64,000 nt of DNA from CALKGK01 sp964649515 (GTDB lineage Bacteria; Bacteroidota; Bacteroidia; Flavobacteriales_D; Sanyastnellaceae): assembly GCA_964649515.1 (NCBI GenBank), contig CAZYPV010000007.1, forward strand, positions 1-64,000. The letters are read 5' to 3'. This document shows positions 8,465-16,481 of the stretch, one piece after another. The position numbers and the translations under genes were made by a program. The notes beneath the pieces were generated by a model. That model saw nothing but the letters and a program-made list of their open reading frames with translations, ran no database searches and was not told where the DNA came from. How positions within the stretch are numbered: the first letter of the stretch is position 1; each line of letters begins with the position of its first letter.

Positions 8465-9400
8465 TTATTCCGTTTCGGTCATTTTTTGTGCAAGCTCAAA
8501 GAGAACACCTTCTTTCAAGGCGTAATTCGACTGATGAATGCGGGTGAGGTGATATCGCTCCAGGGTAAATTTAATCATGATCATGGCAATAACCATAAAA
8601 TCGGCACGAATGGGCTGGAGTCCAGGCACGAGAAGTCGTTCGTTTTTCGTACTGCCGATCAAGGAGTCGAACAAACCTTCAAAATGCGCCGTGTCAATGG
8701 GGTTTGCAAGGGGATTGCGTTCCACTCCATATTTAAAATGCGCCATGTCCACAATGGAATCAAAAGATCCTGAACTTCCCAAAAGCAGGGTGGGTGGATG
8801 CTGTTGAACGGCGTCGTCCAAGGTGCTCAATACCTTTGATAAATGTGCTTTCAGGGTGCTTTGCTCTTCTTCTGTGATGGGGTCTTGAGCTTTGAGCTGT
8901 TCAAAAAGTCGGCTCACTCCGAGCGGAAAACTTTCTTTCCAAAAGAGGGTTTCGTTATTGGCGAGGATGTACTCTGTGCTTCCCCCACCAATGTCCATAA
9001 TCAAGGCCACTTCATTGCTGAGGTCCAAGCTCTGACGCACGCCTTTCATGATGAGCCCCGCTTCTCGATCGCCGTCAATCAGCTGAATTTCAATTCCAAA
9101 TCGTTCTTTGGCTTCCATCACAAACTGTCTTCCATTTCCCGCTTCACGGAGGGCGGAGGTAGCAAATGCGTAGGTTTCATCCACTTGGTAATTCAGGATA
9201 CTTTCGCGGTGAATGTTCAGGGCGTCCATTCCAATGAGGTAACGTTCTTTCCGTATGCCTTCCTTTGAAAACCCTCCTTGACCAAGTTTGACGGCTTGTT
9301 TGGTGTTGAATACTGCTTTCCAAGTTCCGCCTTCAAGGTCGGCTATGAGCAGGTTGAAGGTGTTGGTTCCGCAGTCAATTACAGCGACTCGTTTTTTCAT
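8465..9400 (-). CDS. Ppx/GppA family phosphatase
   Basis: This 311-residue member of the ASKHA superfamily hydrolyses polyphosphate or the pppGpp 5'-phosphate. Both phosphate-binding motifs are present: VIDCGTNTF near the N-terminus (7-15) and IMDIGGGSTEY (134-144), with the acidic residue Glu113 or nearby in DGDREAG. It is about the size of short Ppx1/GppA forms and lacks the C-terminal HD-like domain of long E. coli Ppx. I start at ATG 9400, which forms an ATGA overlap with the ABC permease stop; the frame continues upstream only to weaker starts. Coupling to an ABC exporter is unusual. Confidence 0.9.
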   Translation of the reverse strand: MKKRVAVIDCGTNTFNLLIADLEGGTWKAVFNTKQAVKLGQGGFSKEGIRKERYLIGMDALNIHRESILNYQVDETYAFATSALREAGNGRQFVMEAKERFGIEIQLIDGDREAGLIMKGVRQSLDLSNEVALIMDIGGGSTEYILANNETLFWKESFPLGVSRLFEQLKAQDPITEEEQSTLKAHLSKVLSTLDDAVQQHPPTLLLGSSGSFDSIVDMAHFKYGVERNPLANPIDTAHFEGLFDSLIGSTKNERLLVPGLQPIRADFMVIAMIMIKFTLERYHLTRIHQSNYALKEGVLFELAQKMTETE

Positions 9401-10743
9401 GAATTGAATTTGATCCATTTCCAAATTTCACGGTAGGATGGTTTTTTGCCATACATCAATATCCCGGTGCGATAGATTCTTCCTGCAAGCCAAACAAAAA
9501 AGAGGGCGGTGGCAAAAAGCAAGACCACAGAGAGCAACAATTCCCAAATGGTGGTGCTGTTCATGGGGGTTCGAATCATCATGATGATGGGGGAAGAAAG
9601 CGGCACGAAACTAAAGATTTTCGCCGCAAAGCCTTCCGGGTTTTGAACGCTCATGATGGCCACAAAATAAGAGAAGAAAAGCGGCAGCATCACGGGCATC
9701 AAGAATTGTTGGGTGTCGGTTTCACTATCCACGGCGGCACCAACACTGGCAAACAAGGATCCATAAAGGAGGTATCCGCCAATGAAATAAATGAAAAACA
9801 TGAAGAGAATCAGTGGCCAATTGATGGATACCAACAAGCTAAATCCTTCCTGTTGTTGAAGAAAGGTTTCAAAATCAATGGGGGTTTGTCCGCCAGACCG
9901 CAAGCCATTAACAGCGGCAACGCTATCAAATCCTCCGCTTTCGAAGATCATGCCTGCTATTGAAAAAATGAGGATGGAAAGCACGATCCAGATGAGGAAT
10001 TGAGTGAGTCCAACCAAGCCAATGCCGATGATTTTCCCCATCATCAGTTGAAAGGGTTTGATGGAGCTCACAATGACTTCAACAATGCGGTTCGATTTTT
10101 CTTCAATGACGCCACGCATCACTTGCGATCCATAGAGAAAGATGAAAAAGAAGATAATGACGGCGAGCATCATGCCCACAATTCCCTTTTCTTGGTCAAG
10201 CGAGGCGTCTTCTTTGTGCATGATGTCGAACTTGGCGAGCGAGATGCTTGTTTTGAGTCGCTTGTAAGTGCGGTAATCAATTTGATCGTTTTCCCTCACT
10301 TTTACTCGTTCGATGCCGTTTTCCAATGCCCCCGTGATGCGCATGCTCACCTGTGTGGAAGGAAGGTCTTTGTAGTAAAGGTGTGCTTTCTTCGCTGCAA
10401 GAATGGAGTCGTCGAACTCCAGCATCAAGGTGTACGGACTGTTGATAAAACTGCTGTCGCTAGGAAGTTGATCCGTAAAATGGAACTGCAGCTTTTCGTC
10501 GCCTTTGAAGATTTCGGGATAGGTGGGCTCCATCCGACCACTCTTCGGGTTCACGTAGCTCAGCATGCCAGCGTAATCGACAACAAGCACTTCGTGTTCA
10601 GTATTGTCTGCTACCGATACCCAAATGGCAGCGGCAATAATGCCTGCAAAGAGGAGCGGACCAAGAATGGTCATCAATATAAACGACTTCTTGCGCACTC
10701 TGCTGCTGTATTCTCTTCCGATAACGAGTCCGATTTTACTCAT
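9397..10743 (-). CDS. ABC-2 type permease (NatB-like)
   Basis: This 448-residue protein is the membrane subunit of an ABC transporter. One helix (about 20-42) precedes a long extracytoplasmic region (about 45-185), followed by a block of five or so helices toward the C-terminus, the layout of the NatB/ABC-2 permease family. Some relatives export sodium or drugs, but the substrate here cannot be read from sequence. It overlaps the ATPase gene by 8 nt upstream and the phosphatase gene by 4 nt downstream, so translation is coupled through all three. Confidence 0.92.
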   Translation of the reverse strand: MSKIGLVIGREYSSRVRKKSFILMTILGPLLFAGIIAAAIWVSVADNTEHEVLVVDYAGMLSYVNPKSGRMEPTYPEIFKGDEKLQFHFTDQLPSDSSFINSPYTLMLEFDDSILAAKKAHLYYKDLPSTQVSMRITGALENGIERVKVRENDQIDYRTYKRLKTSISLAKFDIMHKEDASLDQEKGIVGMMLAVIIFFFIFLYGSQVMRGVIEEKSNRIVEVIVSSIKPFQLMMGKIIGIGLVGLTQFLIWIVLSILIFSIAGMIFESGGFDSVAAVNGLRSGGQTPIDFETFLQQQEGFSLLVSINWPLILFMFFIYFIGGYLLYGSLFASVGAAVDSETDTQQFLMPVMLPLFFSYFVAIMSVQNPEGFAAKIFSFVPLSSPIIMMIRTPMNSTTIWELLLSVVLLFATALFFVWLAGRIYRTGILMYGKKPSYREIWKWIKFNS

Positions 10744-11665
10744 GGTCTTCTGCGTTTTGGGTCACTGTTTGGATGAAAATATCATTCATGGAAGGGAGGT
10801 TTCGATTAACATCGATCAATTCAACATGGTCCACCACCGCCCGAAGGAGGTCGTTGAGCTTCATTCCTTCGCCCAAGCGCACACATGCTCGTTGATGGTC
10901 TTTATCTCCTTCTTGAGAAAGCAGTTCGAAATTGGTCCACAAAGCATTGGCAAAGGCGATGGCGGTTCCCTTGAATCGGAGTTCATATTCTTGATGAGCG
11001 TGGGCTTCGCGAATGTCATCCACTCGTCCTTCAAGTACTTTTTTCGACTTGTTGATGAGGGCAATGTTGTCGCAAATTTCTTCCACACTTCCCATGTTGT
11101 GAGTGGACAGGATGATGCTGGCTCCTTCGTCCTTGAGTCGCATCAATTCATTGCGAATGAGTTCAACATTGATGGGGTCAAAACCGCTAAAGGGTTCGTC
11201 CAAAATGAGAAGTTTGGGTTCGTGCAAAACGGTGGTGACAAACTGAATTTTTTGGGCCATTCCCTTCGAGAGTTCTTCCACTTTTTTGTTCCACCATGCC
11301 ATGATTTCGAAGCGTTCGAACCACGCTTCTAGTTTTTGTTTGGCTTCTTGCTTTCGCATGCCTTTCAGTTGGGCAAGGTACATGGCTTGTTCTCCAACTT
11401 TCATTTTCTTGTAAAGGCCGCGTTCTTCGGGCAAATAACCAATACTGCTGACGTGCTTGGCTTGAAGAGATTCTCCAAAAAGAACGATCTCTCCTTGATC
11501 TGGACCGGTGATTTGATTGATGATTCGGATAAGGGAGGTTTTTCCTGCTCCATTCGGCCCCAAAAGACCAAATACTTTTCCTTCAGGTACTTGTATGCTG
11601 ACATCATCAAGGGCAACGTGCTCCGCGTATTTCTTGGTGATGTTTTTTGCTTCTAGTGCATTCAT
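10736..11665 (-). CDS. ABC transporter ATP-binding protein
   Basis: This 309-residue ATPase powers the ABC-2 permease encoded next. Walker A GPNGAGKT (36-43), signature LSKGM (132-136), Walker B LLILDEP (152-158) and the H-loop STHN are all intact. A C-terminal extension of about 80 residues after the nucleotide-binding domain is typical of the NatA-like branch. I choose ATG 11665, since the upstream open frame only adds a TTG start and a non-conserved 21-residue leader rich in Phe and Pro. It is the first gene of the ABC-ppx-regulator run. Confidence 0.94.
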   Translation of the reverse strand: MNALEAKNITKKYAEHVALDDVSIQVPEGKVFGLLGPNGAGKTSLIRIINQITGPDQGEIVLFGESLQAKHVSSIGYLPEERGLYKKMKVGEQAMYLAQLKGMRKQEAKQKLEAWFERFEIMAWWNKKVEELSKGMAQKIQFVTTVLHEPKLLILDEPFSGFDPINVELIRNELMRLKDEGASIILSTHNMGSVEEICDNIALINKSKKVLEGRVDDIREAHAHQEYELRFKGTAIAFANALWTNFELLSQEGDKDHQRACVRLGEGMKLNDLLRAVVDHVELIDVNRNLPSMNDIFIQTVTQNAEDHE

Positions 11666-11690
11666 GTGACTTCGGTTCAGGGTAAAACTA

Positions 11691-11725
11691 AACAATCCTT
11701 CCCCAAAAGACGGAAAAGGATTGTT
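11691..11725. terminator. inverted repeat between dnaJ and the ABC operon
   Basis: A perfect 10-bp inverted repeat (11691-11700 with 11716-11725), extendable by CC/GG across a bulge, lies between the 3' end of dnaJ and the ABC ATPase start. A T-tract is poor on the minus strand (TAGTTTT), so it may be a weak terminator for grpE-dnaJ or a structured leader for the ABC operon. Confidence 0.5.
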
Positions 11726-11748
11726 CAAATTGTGTGCTCAAACGGTCT

Positions 11749-12867
11749 TCACGAGAACATTTCTTTCACTCGTTGAAAGAATCCTTTGTCTCGATGGGTA
11801 GGCTGTGGTTTGAAATTTTCTGAGGACTTCAACTTTTCGAGCAGCGCTTTTTCTTCGCTATTCAAATTTTGTGGCGTCCACACATTGATGTTCACGAGGA
11901 GATCACCATGTCCATAAGACTGAACAGCGGGCAATCCTTTTCCTCTTAATCGAACAATTTTTCCGCTCTGGGTACCGGCATCAATTTTAATTTTTGCCTT
12001 CCCATTGACCAAGGGGATTTCGGTTGAACAACCCAAGGCTACGTCGGCAAAATTGAGGTAGAGTTCATAGTGCAAGTTTTTGCCGTTTCGCTTGAGTTCT
12101 TCGTGTTCGATTTCTTCAATCACCACGAGAAGATCACCGGGAACGCCACCGAAAGGACCGGCATTTCCTTTACCGCTCATGTTCAACTGCATGCCTTCTT
12201 CCACGCCGGCAGGAATATCAATAGAGATGACCTCTTCCTCCCTTCTCAAACCATTTTCATCGGCATCTTTTGGTTTGGTTTTGATGGATTTTCCTGCACC
12301 GTGACATGCAGGACAGGTGGAGGCCGTTTGCATTTGTCCGAGAATGGTGTTGGTTACCCTTCTTACTTGCCCTGCTCCTCCACAAGTTCCGCAGGTAGAG
12401 AACTCAACGCCATCGGCTTGAACAAGTTTGAATACCTTCACTTTCTTCACAGCACCATTGGCGATTTCTTCCAAGGTGAGTTTTACTTTAATTCGAAGGT
12501 TGCTTCCTTTCACTCGACCACCTCTACGGGAGCCACCTCCTCCGCCACCAAATCCTCCGCCGAAGGCACCTCCAAAGATGTCGCCAAACTGGGAGAAGAT
12601 GTCGTCCATATTCATTCCTCCGCCACCAAATCCTTGGCCACCACGCATGCCATCATGACCGAACTGATCATAGCGCTGTCTTTTCTCTGCGTTGCTCAAT
12701 ACTTCATAAGCTTCGGCAGCTTCTTTGAACTTTTCCTCCGCAGATTTATCGTCGGGATTCTTATCCGGGTGGTACTTCAACGCGAGCTTGCGATAGGCTT
12801 TTTTGATTTCGGCCTCGCTGGCGTTTCTGGTCAATCCCAATATTTCGTAATAGTCTCTTTTCGCCAT
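11749..12867 (-). CDS. dnaJ: chaperone protein DnaJ
   Basis: This 372-residue Hsp40 co-chaperone stimulates DnaK. A J-domain with the HPD motif (33-35) precedes a Gly/Phe region (about 70-120), a reduced cysteine region and two C-terminal substrate-binding domains. Only two CxxCxGxG-type motifs are present (Cys159/Cys162 and Cys185/Cys188), corresponding to motifs 2 and 3, which form zinc centre II. Motifs 1 and 4 are replaced by cysteine-free sequence. I start at ATG 12867, 7 nt after the grpE stop, since the upstream extension needs a TTG start. Confidence 0.96.
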   Translation of the reverse strand: MAKRDYYEILGLTRNASEAEIKKAYRKLALKYHPDKNPDDKSAEEKFKEAAEAYEVLSNAEKRQRYDQFGHDGMRGGQGFGGGGMNMDDIFSQFGDIFGGAFGGGFGGGGGGSRRGGRVKGSNLRIKVKLTLEEIANGAVKKVKVFKLVQADGVEFSTCGTCGGAGQVRRVTNTILGQMQTASTCPACHGAGKSIKTKPKDADENGLRREEEVISIDIPAGVEEGMQLNMSGKGNAGPFGGVPGDLLVVIEEIEHEELKRNGKNLHYELYLNFADVALGCSTEIPLVNGKAKIKIDAGTQSGKIVRLRGKGLPAVQSYGHGDLLVNINVWTPQNLNSEEKALLEKLKSSENFKPQPTHRDKGFFQRVKEMFS

Positions 12868-12874
12868 CTTGCGC

Positions 12875-13447
12875 TTATTGTCCCACAACTACTTTGGCGT
12901 AGCGAAGAATGTTATCGTTTAGGAAATAGCCTTTTTCAACCACGTCAACCACTTTGCCCACTTGCTTTTTACTGGGAGCGGGGATGTTGGTAATGGCTTC
13001 ATGGTATTCAACATCAAAGGATTTACCCATGCTGTCCATTGGTTTCAGCCCTTTGGCTTCCAGCGTTCTGAGGAGTTTGGCTTGAATGAGTCCGTAACCT
13101 TCCTTCACGGCCTTGATGTCGGTAGAGTCTGCATTGGCTTTCTCAGCGCGTTCGAAGTCATCAATGAGGGGCAACATGTCTTGAATGATGTCTTTGCCTG
13201 CACTTTTCATGAGGTCCAAACGCTCCTTCGCATTCCGTTTCCTAAAGTTGTCAAATTCAGCGTAGAGGCGGGTGTACTTGTCTTTCCACTCTGCAAGCTC
13301 TTTTTCCATTGCAAGTATGGGGTCTTCCTCGGCTGCTGTGGTTTCTTCAGTAACGGTTCCCTCGGTTTCTTTTTCAGCTCCTTCTTGGTGCTCTTGGGCA
13401 TCGTTCAATGCTTCCTCTTCTTGTGGAGTATGCTCGTCTTTGTTCAT
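12875..13447 (-). CDS. grpE: nucleotide exchange factor GrpE
   Basis: This 190-residue protein releases ADP from DnaK. A Glu/Thr-rich disordered N-terminus (about 1-45) is followed by the long dimer coiled coil and the C-terminal beta domain with the typical tail (VEKGYFLNDNILRYAKVVV). It is the first gene of a grpE-dnaJ operon; dnaK is not adjacent. A candidate promoter element with one mismatch (GACCTTTG, 13475-13468) lies about 20 nt upstream of the ATG. Confidence 0.96.
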   Translation of the reverse strand: MNKDEHTPQEEEALNDAQEHQEGAEKETEGTVTEETTAAEEDPILAMEKELAEWKDKYTRLYAEFDNFRKRNAKERLDLMKSAGKDIIQDMLPLIDDFERAEKANADSTDIKAVKEGYGLIQAKLLRTLEAKGLKPMDSMGKSFDVEYHEAITNIPAPSKKQVGKVVDVVEKGYFLNDNILRYAKVVVGQ

Positions 13448-13586
13448 GATCTATTCTTCTTGCGGCGCAAAGGTCAAAAGTTTTGCCAAACTGAGGGAGG
13501 GTGTCAGGGTGTCAGTATTCAGAAGTTTTGAACGAAAATGTGGCGGCTCAGGCAAAGCGTAGATAGTTTTGCTGACATCTAGGCAC

Positions 13587-13616
13587 AAAAAAAGGCCGGT
13601 ATTGAACCGACCTTTT
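13587..13616 (-). terminator. terminator after the TlpA-like gene
   Basis: A stem pairing 13590-13600 with 13606-13616 (one C-A mismatch) around a 5-nt loop has seven As on its left, which read as a T-run on the minus strand. It lies about 30 nt beyond the stop of the thioredoxin gene and separates it from grpE. Confidence 0.8.
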
Positions 13617-13644
13617 GACAATGTTGAATGTCTTTAATGGCACA

Positions 13645-14214
13645 TCATCTCAACTTAGAAACGTGTTGGTCAATTTGTACATGCAGTTCCATTCCTCTCA
13701 AATTCTTCGCAACGATGATTCCGTTTTCATCCACCAAAAAACTCATGGGAATTGAACTCACACCATAAACTGCTGCGGCTTCATTTTTCCATCCTTTGAG
13801 GTCGCAAACGTGGTTGGACCAGCTCAATTTATCTTGAGAAATGGCCTTCTTCCAGCTTTCTTTGTTGCTGTCTAGGGATACTGAAAAGATGTCAAAACCA
13901 TCGGCTGTCTTGAATTTCGCCTTTTGATATTTGTTGTAAGCCCTCACCACATTTGGGTTCTCTCTTCTGCATGGGCCACACCAAGATGCCCAGAAATCAA
14001 TTAGTACGAGACTTCCTCGCATGCTGGAAAGTTGAAGCTTTTTTCCGTCCACTCCGTTCATGGAGATTTCAGGAGCTTGATCTCCAATGTTTGTGCCCAC
14101 CTTAACGGGTGACGTGTAAAGGCTTTTCGCTACTGGCGCTTCATTGGATTGCATGAAACCAAATCCAATTGCAGCGATTCCAACGCCAAAGAGGAGTATT
14201 TTTAAGTTTTTCAT
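13645..14214 (-). CDS. TlpA-like thioredoxin-fold protein, envelope-anchored
   Basis: This 189-residue protein has a hydrophobic N-terminal segment (about 5-20) that exports or anchors it, then a TlpA/ResA-type thioredoxin domain with active site WCGPC (Cys79 and Cys82) and a cis-proline region (SIPMSFLVD). Such proteins reduce disulfides in the periplasm, for example in cytochrome c maturation or oxidative defence, but the partner is unknown. It is monocistronic, with its own promoter and terminator. The CxxC-flanking CRRENP is typical of Bacteroidota members. Confidence 0.92.
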   Translation of the reverse strand: MKNLKILLFGVGIAAIGFGFMQSNEAPVAKSLYTSPVKVGTNIGDQAPEISMNGVDGKKLQLSSMRGSLVLIDFWASWCGPCRRENPNVVRAYNKYQKAKFKTADGFDIFSVSLDSNKESWKKAISQDKLSWSNHVCDLKGWKNEAAAVYGVSSIPMSFLVDENGIIVAKNLRGMELHVQIDQHVSKLR

Positions 14215-14233
14215 TTCGACTGATTATAGAATC

Positions 14234-14265
14234 TAAAGGTAAATATTTGCCTTGAGTGTACCAAA
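14234..14265 (-). promoter_or_regulatory. putative promoter of the TlpA-like gene
   Basis: On the minus strand, TTTG (14265-14262) and TACCTTTA (14241-14234, one mismatch to TAnnTTTG) are separated by 20 nt, close to the spacing expected for -33 and -7 boxes. The predicted leader before the ATG at 14214 is about 13 nt. Confidence 0.5.
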
Positions 14266-14310
14266 GACCGTTCCACGTTCTCTTGGAATGCAATACCGAT
14301 GTTTGGTGAC

Positions 14311-15618
14311 TTAATCCACTCGCTGGATGTCGGCACCAAGTGCTTTCAATCGGGCTTCAATGTTTTGGTATCCTCGGTCGATTTGACTGATGTTGTGAAT
14401 GGTGCTCTTTCCTTCAGCAGAAAGCGCAGCAATCAAAAGAGATACTCCTGCACGAATGTCGGGAGAGGTCATGGTTACTCCTTTCAACGGTGTTTTACGA
14501 TCGAGGCCAATCACTGTGGCTCGGTGTGGGTCACAGAGAATAATTTGGGCCCCCATGTCAATGAGTTTATCCACAAAAAACAAGCGGCTTTCAAACATCT
14601 TTTGATGGATCAAAACGCTCCCTCTTGCTTGCGTGGCGGTAACCAAAACAATGGAGAGCAAATCGGGTGTGAAGCCTGGCCATGGTGCATCGGATACGGT
14701 CAAAATAGAGCCGTCGATGAAGCTTTCAATTTCGTAAGAATCTTGGGCGGGGATAAATAGATCGTCTCCCTTCAATTCAATCTTGATTCCTAAACGGCGA
14801 AAAATTTCGGGGATGATGCCCAATTCTTTGTGTTGAACATCTTTGATGGTGATTTCACTTTTGGTCATGGCAGCCATTCCAATAAAACTGCCGATTTCAA
14901 TCATGTCAGGCAAACAACGGTGCTCACATCCTCCCAAAGCGTCCACTCCTTCGATGGTCAAAAGGTTGGATCCAACACCACTCACTTTTCCACCCATGCG
15001 GTTGATCATTTTGGCCAACTGTTGAAGGTAGGGTTCGCATGCTGCATTGTAAATGGTGGTTGTTCCCTTTGCAAGTGCCGCTGCCATAAGGATGTTGGCG
15101 GTTCCAGTTACGGAAGCTTCGTCCAAAAGCATATCTGCCCCTTGTAATCTAGGAGAATGCACTTTGTAAAAAGCGTTTTTTGCGTCGTATTCGAAGCTGG
15201 CTCCTAGTTTTTGCAATCCTGTGAAATGGGTGTCTAGACGTCTTCGCCCAATTTTATCTCCACCCGGCTGGGGGATGTAGCCCCGACCAAAACGAGCGAG
15301 AAGCGGGCCCACAATCATAATGGATCCTCGCAAAGCAGCTCCTTTTTTCTTGAATTCTGGGGAGTCCAAATAATCCAAGTTCACTTCGTCGGCTTGAAAG
15401 GTGTAGCTCGATTCATCGTGCTTTTCAACTTTCACACCCAAGTCCTTGAGCAAGGAGATGAGTTTGTTGACGTCCACAATGTTCGGGATGTTGTCAATGC
15501 GCACTTTCTCTGGAGTGAGCAGCACGGCACAAATGATTTGTAGCGCTTCGTTTTTTGCCCCTTGCGGGATGATTTCTCCTTTGAGGGGTTTTCCTCCTTG
15601 TATAATAAATGTTCCCAT
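14311..15618 (-). CDS. murA: UDP-N-acetylglucosamine 1-carboxyvinyltransferase (MurA)
   Basis: This 435-residue enzyme transfers enolpyruvate from PEP to UDP-GlcNAc, the first committed step of peptidoglycan synthesis. The conserved KNE motif lies at 22-24. In the active-site loop the family's catalytic Cys (Cys115 in E. coli) is replaced by Asp121 in PGGDKIG; enzymes with Asp here are active but not alkylated by fosfomycin. I start at ATG 15618 (MGTFII), since the upstream extension begins at a TTG. No mur neighbours are present. Confidence 0.96.
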   Translation of the reverse strand: MGTFIIQGGKPLKGEIIPQGAKNEALQIICAVLLTPEKVRIDNIPNIVDVNKLISLLKDLGVKVEKHDESSYTFQADEVNLDYLDSPEFKKKGAALRGSIMIVGPLLARFGRGYIPQPGGDKIGRRRLDTHFTGLQKLGASFEYDAKNAFYKVHSPRLQGADMLLDEASVTGTANILMAAALAKGTTTIYNAACEPYLQQLAKMINRMGGKVSGVGSNLLTIEGVDALGGCEHRCLPDMIEIGSFIGMAAMTKSEITIKDVQHKELGIIPEIFRRLGIKIELKGDDLFIPAQDSYEIESFIDGSILTVSDAPWPGFTPDLLSIVLVTATQARGSVLIHQKMFESRLFFVDKLIDMGAQIILCDPHRATVIGLDRKTPLKGVTMTSPDIRAGVSLLIAALSAEGKSTIHNISQIDRGYQNIEARLKALGADIQRVD

Positions 15619-15780
15619 TCCGTCTTTTTTTCGTGCCCTAAAGTTTTTAAAAACCAAGGCCCTTTAAATCAAGAACGAAAAAACTTATCGACATCCCAAA
15701 GGGGAAAGGATTTGAAGGTAAACTTTGTGTTAAGCGAAGGTGTATTCAAAGTATCTGCATCGGTACTACTGAAAGAAGGC

Positions 15781-16422
15781 TTAATACTTTTTCTTCTTGC
15801 GCTTTTGAGAACCTTTTTTGTGCGAACGAATGTTGACGGGCTTGGTGTTTTTCAATACTTCCGTGGTACTCACCAGCTCAACATCTTCGGCCAATTTCAA
15901 TTTTCCCTTCGACAATTCTTGCAACTGATCCTTAATTAAGGCGTCATTCACCGACGAACGATTGTAGGTGAGGTAATGACGTTTCATCAAGTTGGCAATC
16001 ATCAAGGTTAGCGTGTTTTTCTCATCGCCTTCGTCATACTCGCAAGCTTTACCAATGAGTTCTTCGAGGATGCTGCCGTAATGCCCATACTTCATCTTCC
16101 CTTGTGGGTAAGGAACGCGCTCTGGTTTCTGAGCCAAGGTGGCTGCTTCGGGTTTCGGGTAGGGAGAATCAACGTCCAATTCGAAGTTGGCAATGATGTG
16201 CAAATGATCCCACAACTTGTGCTTATAATCATCAATGTCTCGCAAGTGCGGGAACAATTGTCCCATTACGCTAATGATGGCTTGAGCGATTTTGTTTCGC
16301 TCTTCACGATCGGCCACGGATTTCGCGTAGTCAATCATGTTGTGAATGTTTCGCCCGTATTCTGGAATGGCCAAATCCGGGCGTGCACTGTTGTAAGTAA
16401 GTCCTTCGAAATTTTCTGACAT
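15781..16422 (-). CDS. DUF4290 domain-containing protein
   Basis: This 213-residue protein matches what I know of DUF4290, a family found in Bacteroidota with no assigned function. It is helical and soluble-looking, with the early motif IPEYGRNIHNMI and a strongly basic C-terminal tail of Lys/Arg/Ser that could bind nucleic acid. I choose ATG 16422 over the in-frame ATG 16452, because a perfect TACCTTTG promoter element ends only 5 nt upstream of 16422 and overlaps the longer version. It is not close to murA (162 nt gap), so probably a separate unit. Confidence 0.85.
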   Translation of the reverse strand: MSENFEGLTYNSARPDLAIPEYGRNIHNMIDYAKSVADREERNKIAQAIISVMGQLFPHLRDIDDYKHKLWDHLHIIANFELDVDSPYPKPEAATLAQKPERVPYPQGKMKYGHYGSILEELIGKACEYDEGDEKNTLTLMIANLMKRHYLTYNRSSVNDALIKDQLQELSKGKLKLAEDVELVSTTEVLKNTKPVNIRSHKKGSQKRKKKKY

Positions 16423-16427
16423 AGCTG

Positions 16428-16435
16428 CAAAGGTA
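16428..16435 (-). promoter_or_regulatory. -7 promoter element 5 nt upstream of the DUF4290 start
   Basis: TACCTTTG on the minus strand (16435-16428) matches TAnnTTTG exactly. Only 5 nt separate it from the ATG at 16422, so transcription would begin at or next to the start codon. It also argues for that start codon. Confidence 0.6.
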
Positions 16436-16481
16436 ATGATTCTCCTGCGCATGAAATCATCAAGAGAAAAAATGCTTTCGA

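Noticed and set aside
10000..10776. A 258-codon open frame on the plus strand opposite the ABC permease gene
   Set aside because: It lies wholly antisense to a well-supported gene, has a His/Phe-rich composition typical of shadow frames, and no promoter.
11666..11728. N-terminal extension of the ABC ATPase to a TTG start
   Set aside because: The added 21 residues are not part of the ATPase fold and overlap the inverted repeat after dnaJ; ATG 11665 gives a standard N-terminus.
12070..12993. A 307-codon open frame on the plus strand opposite dnaJ and grpE
   Set aside because: Antisense shadow of the chaperone genes; its low-complexity Ser/Thr stretch mirrors the DnaJ Gly-rich region.
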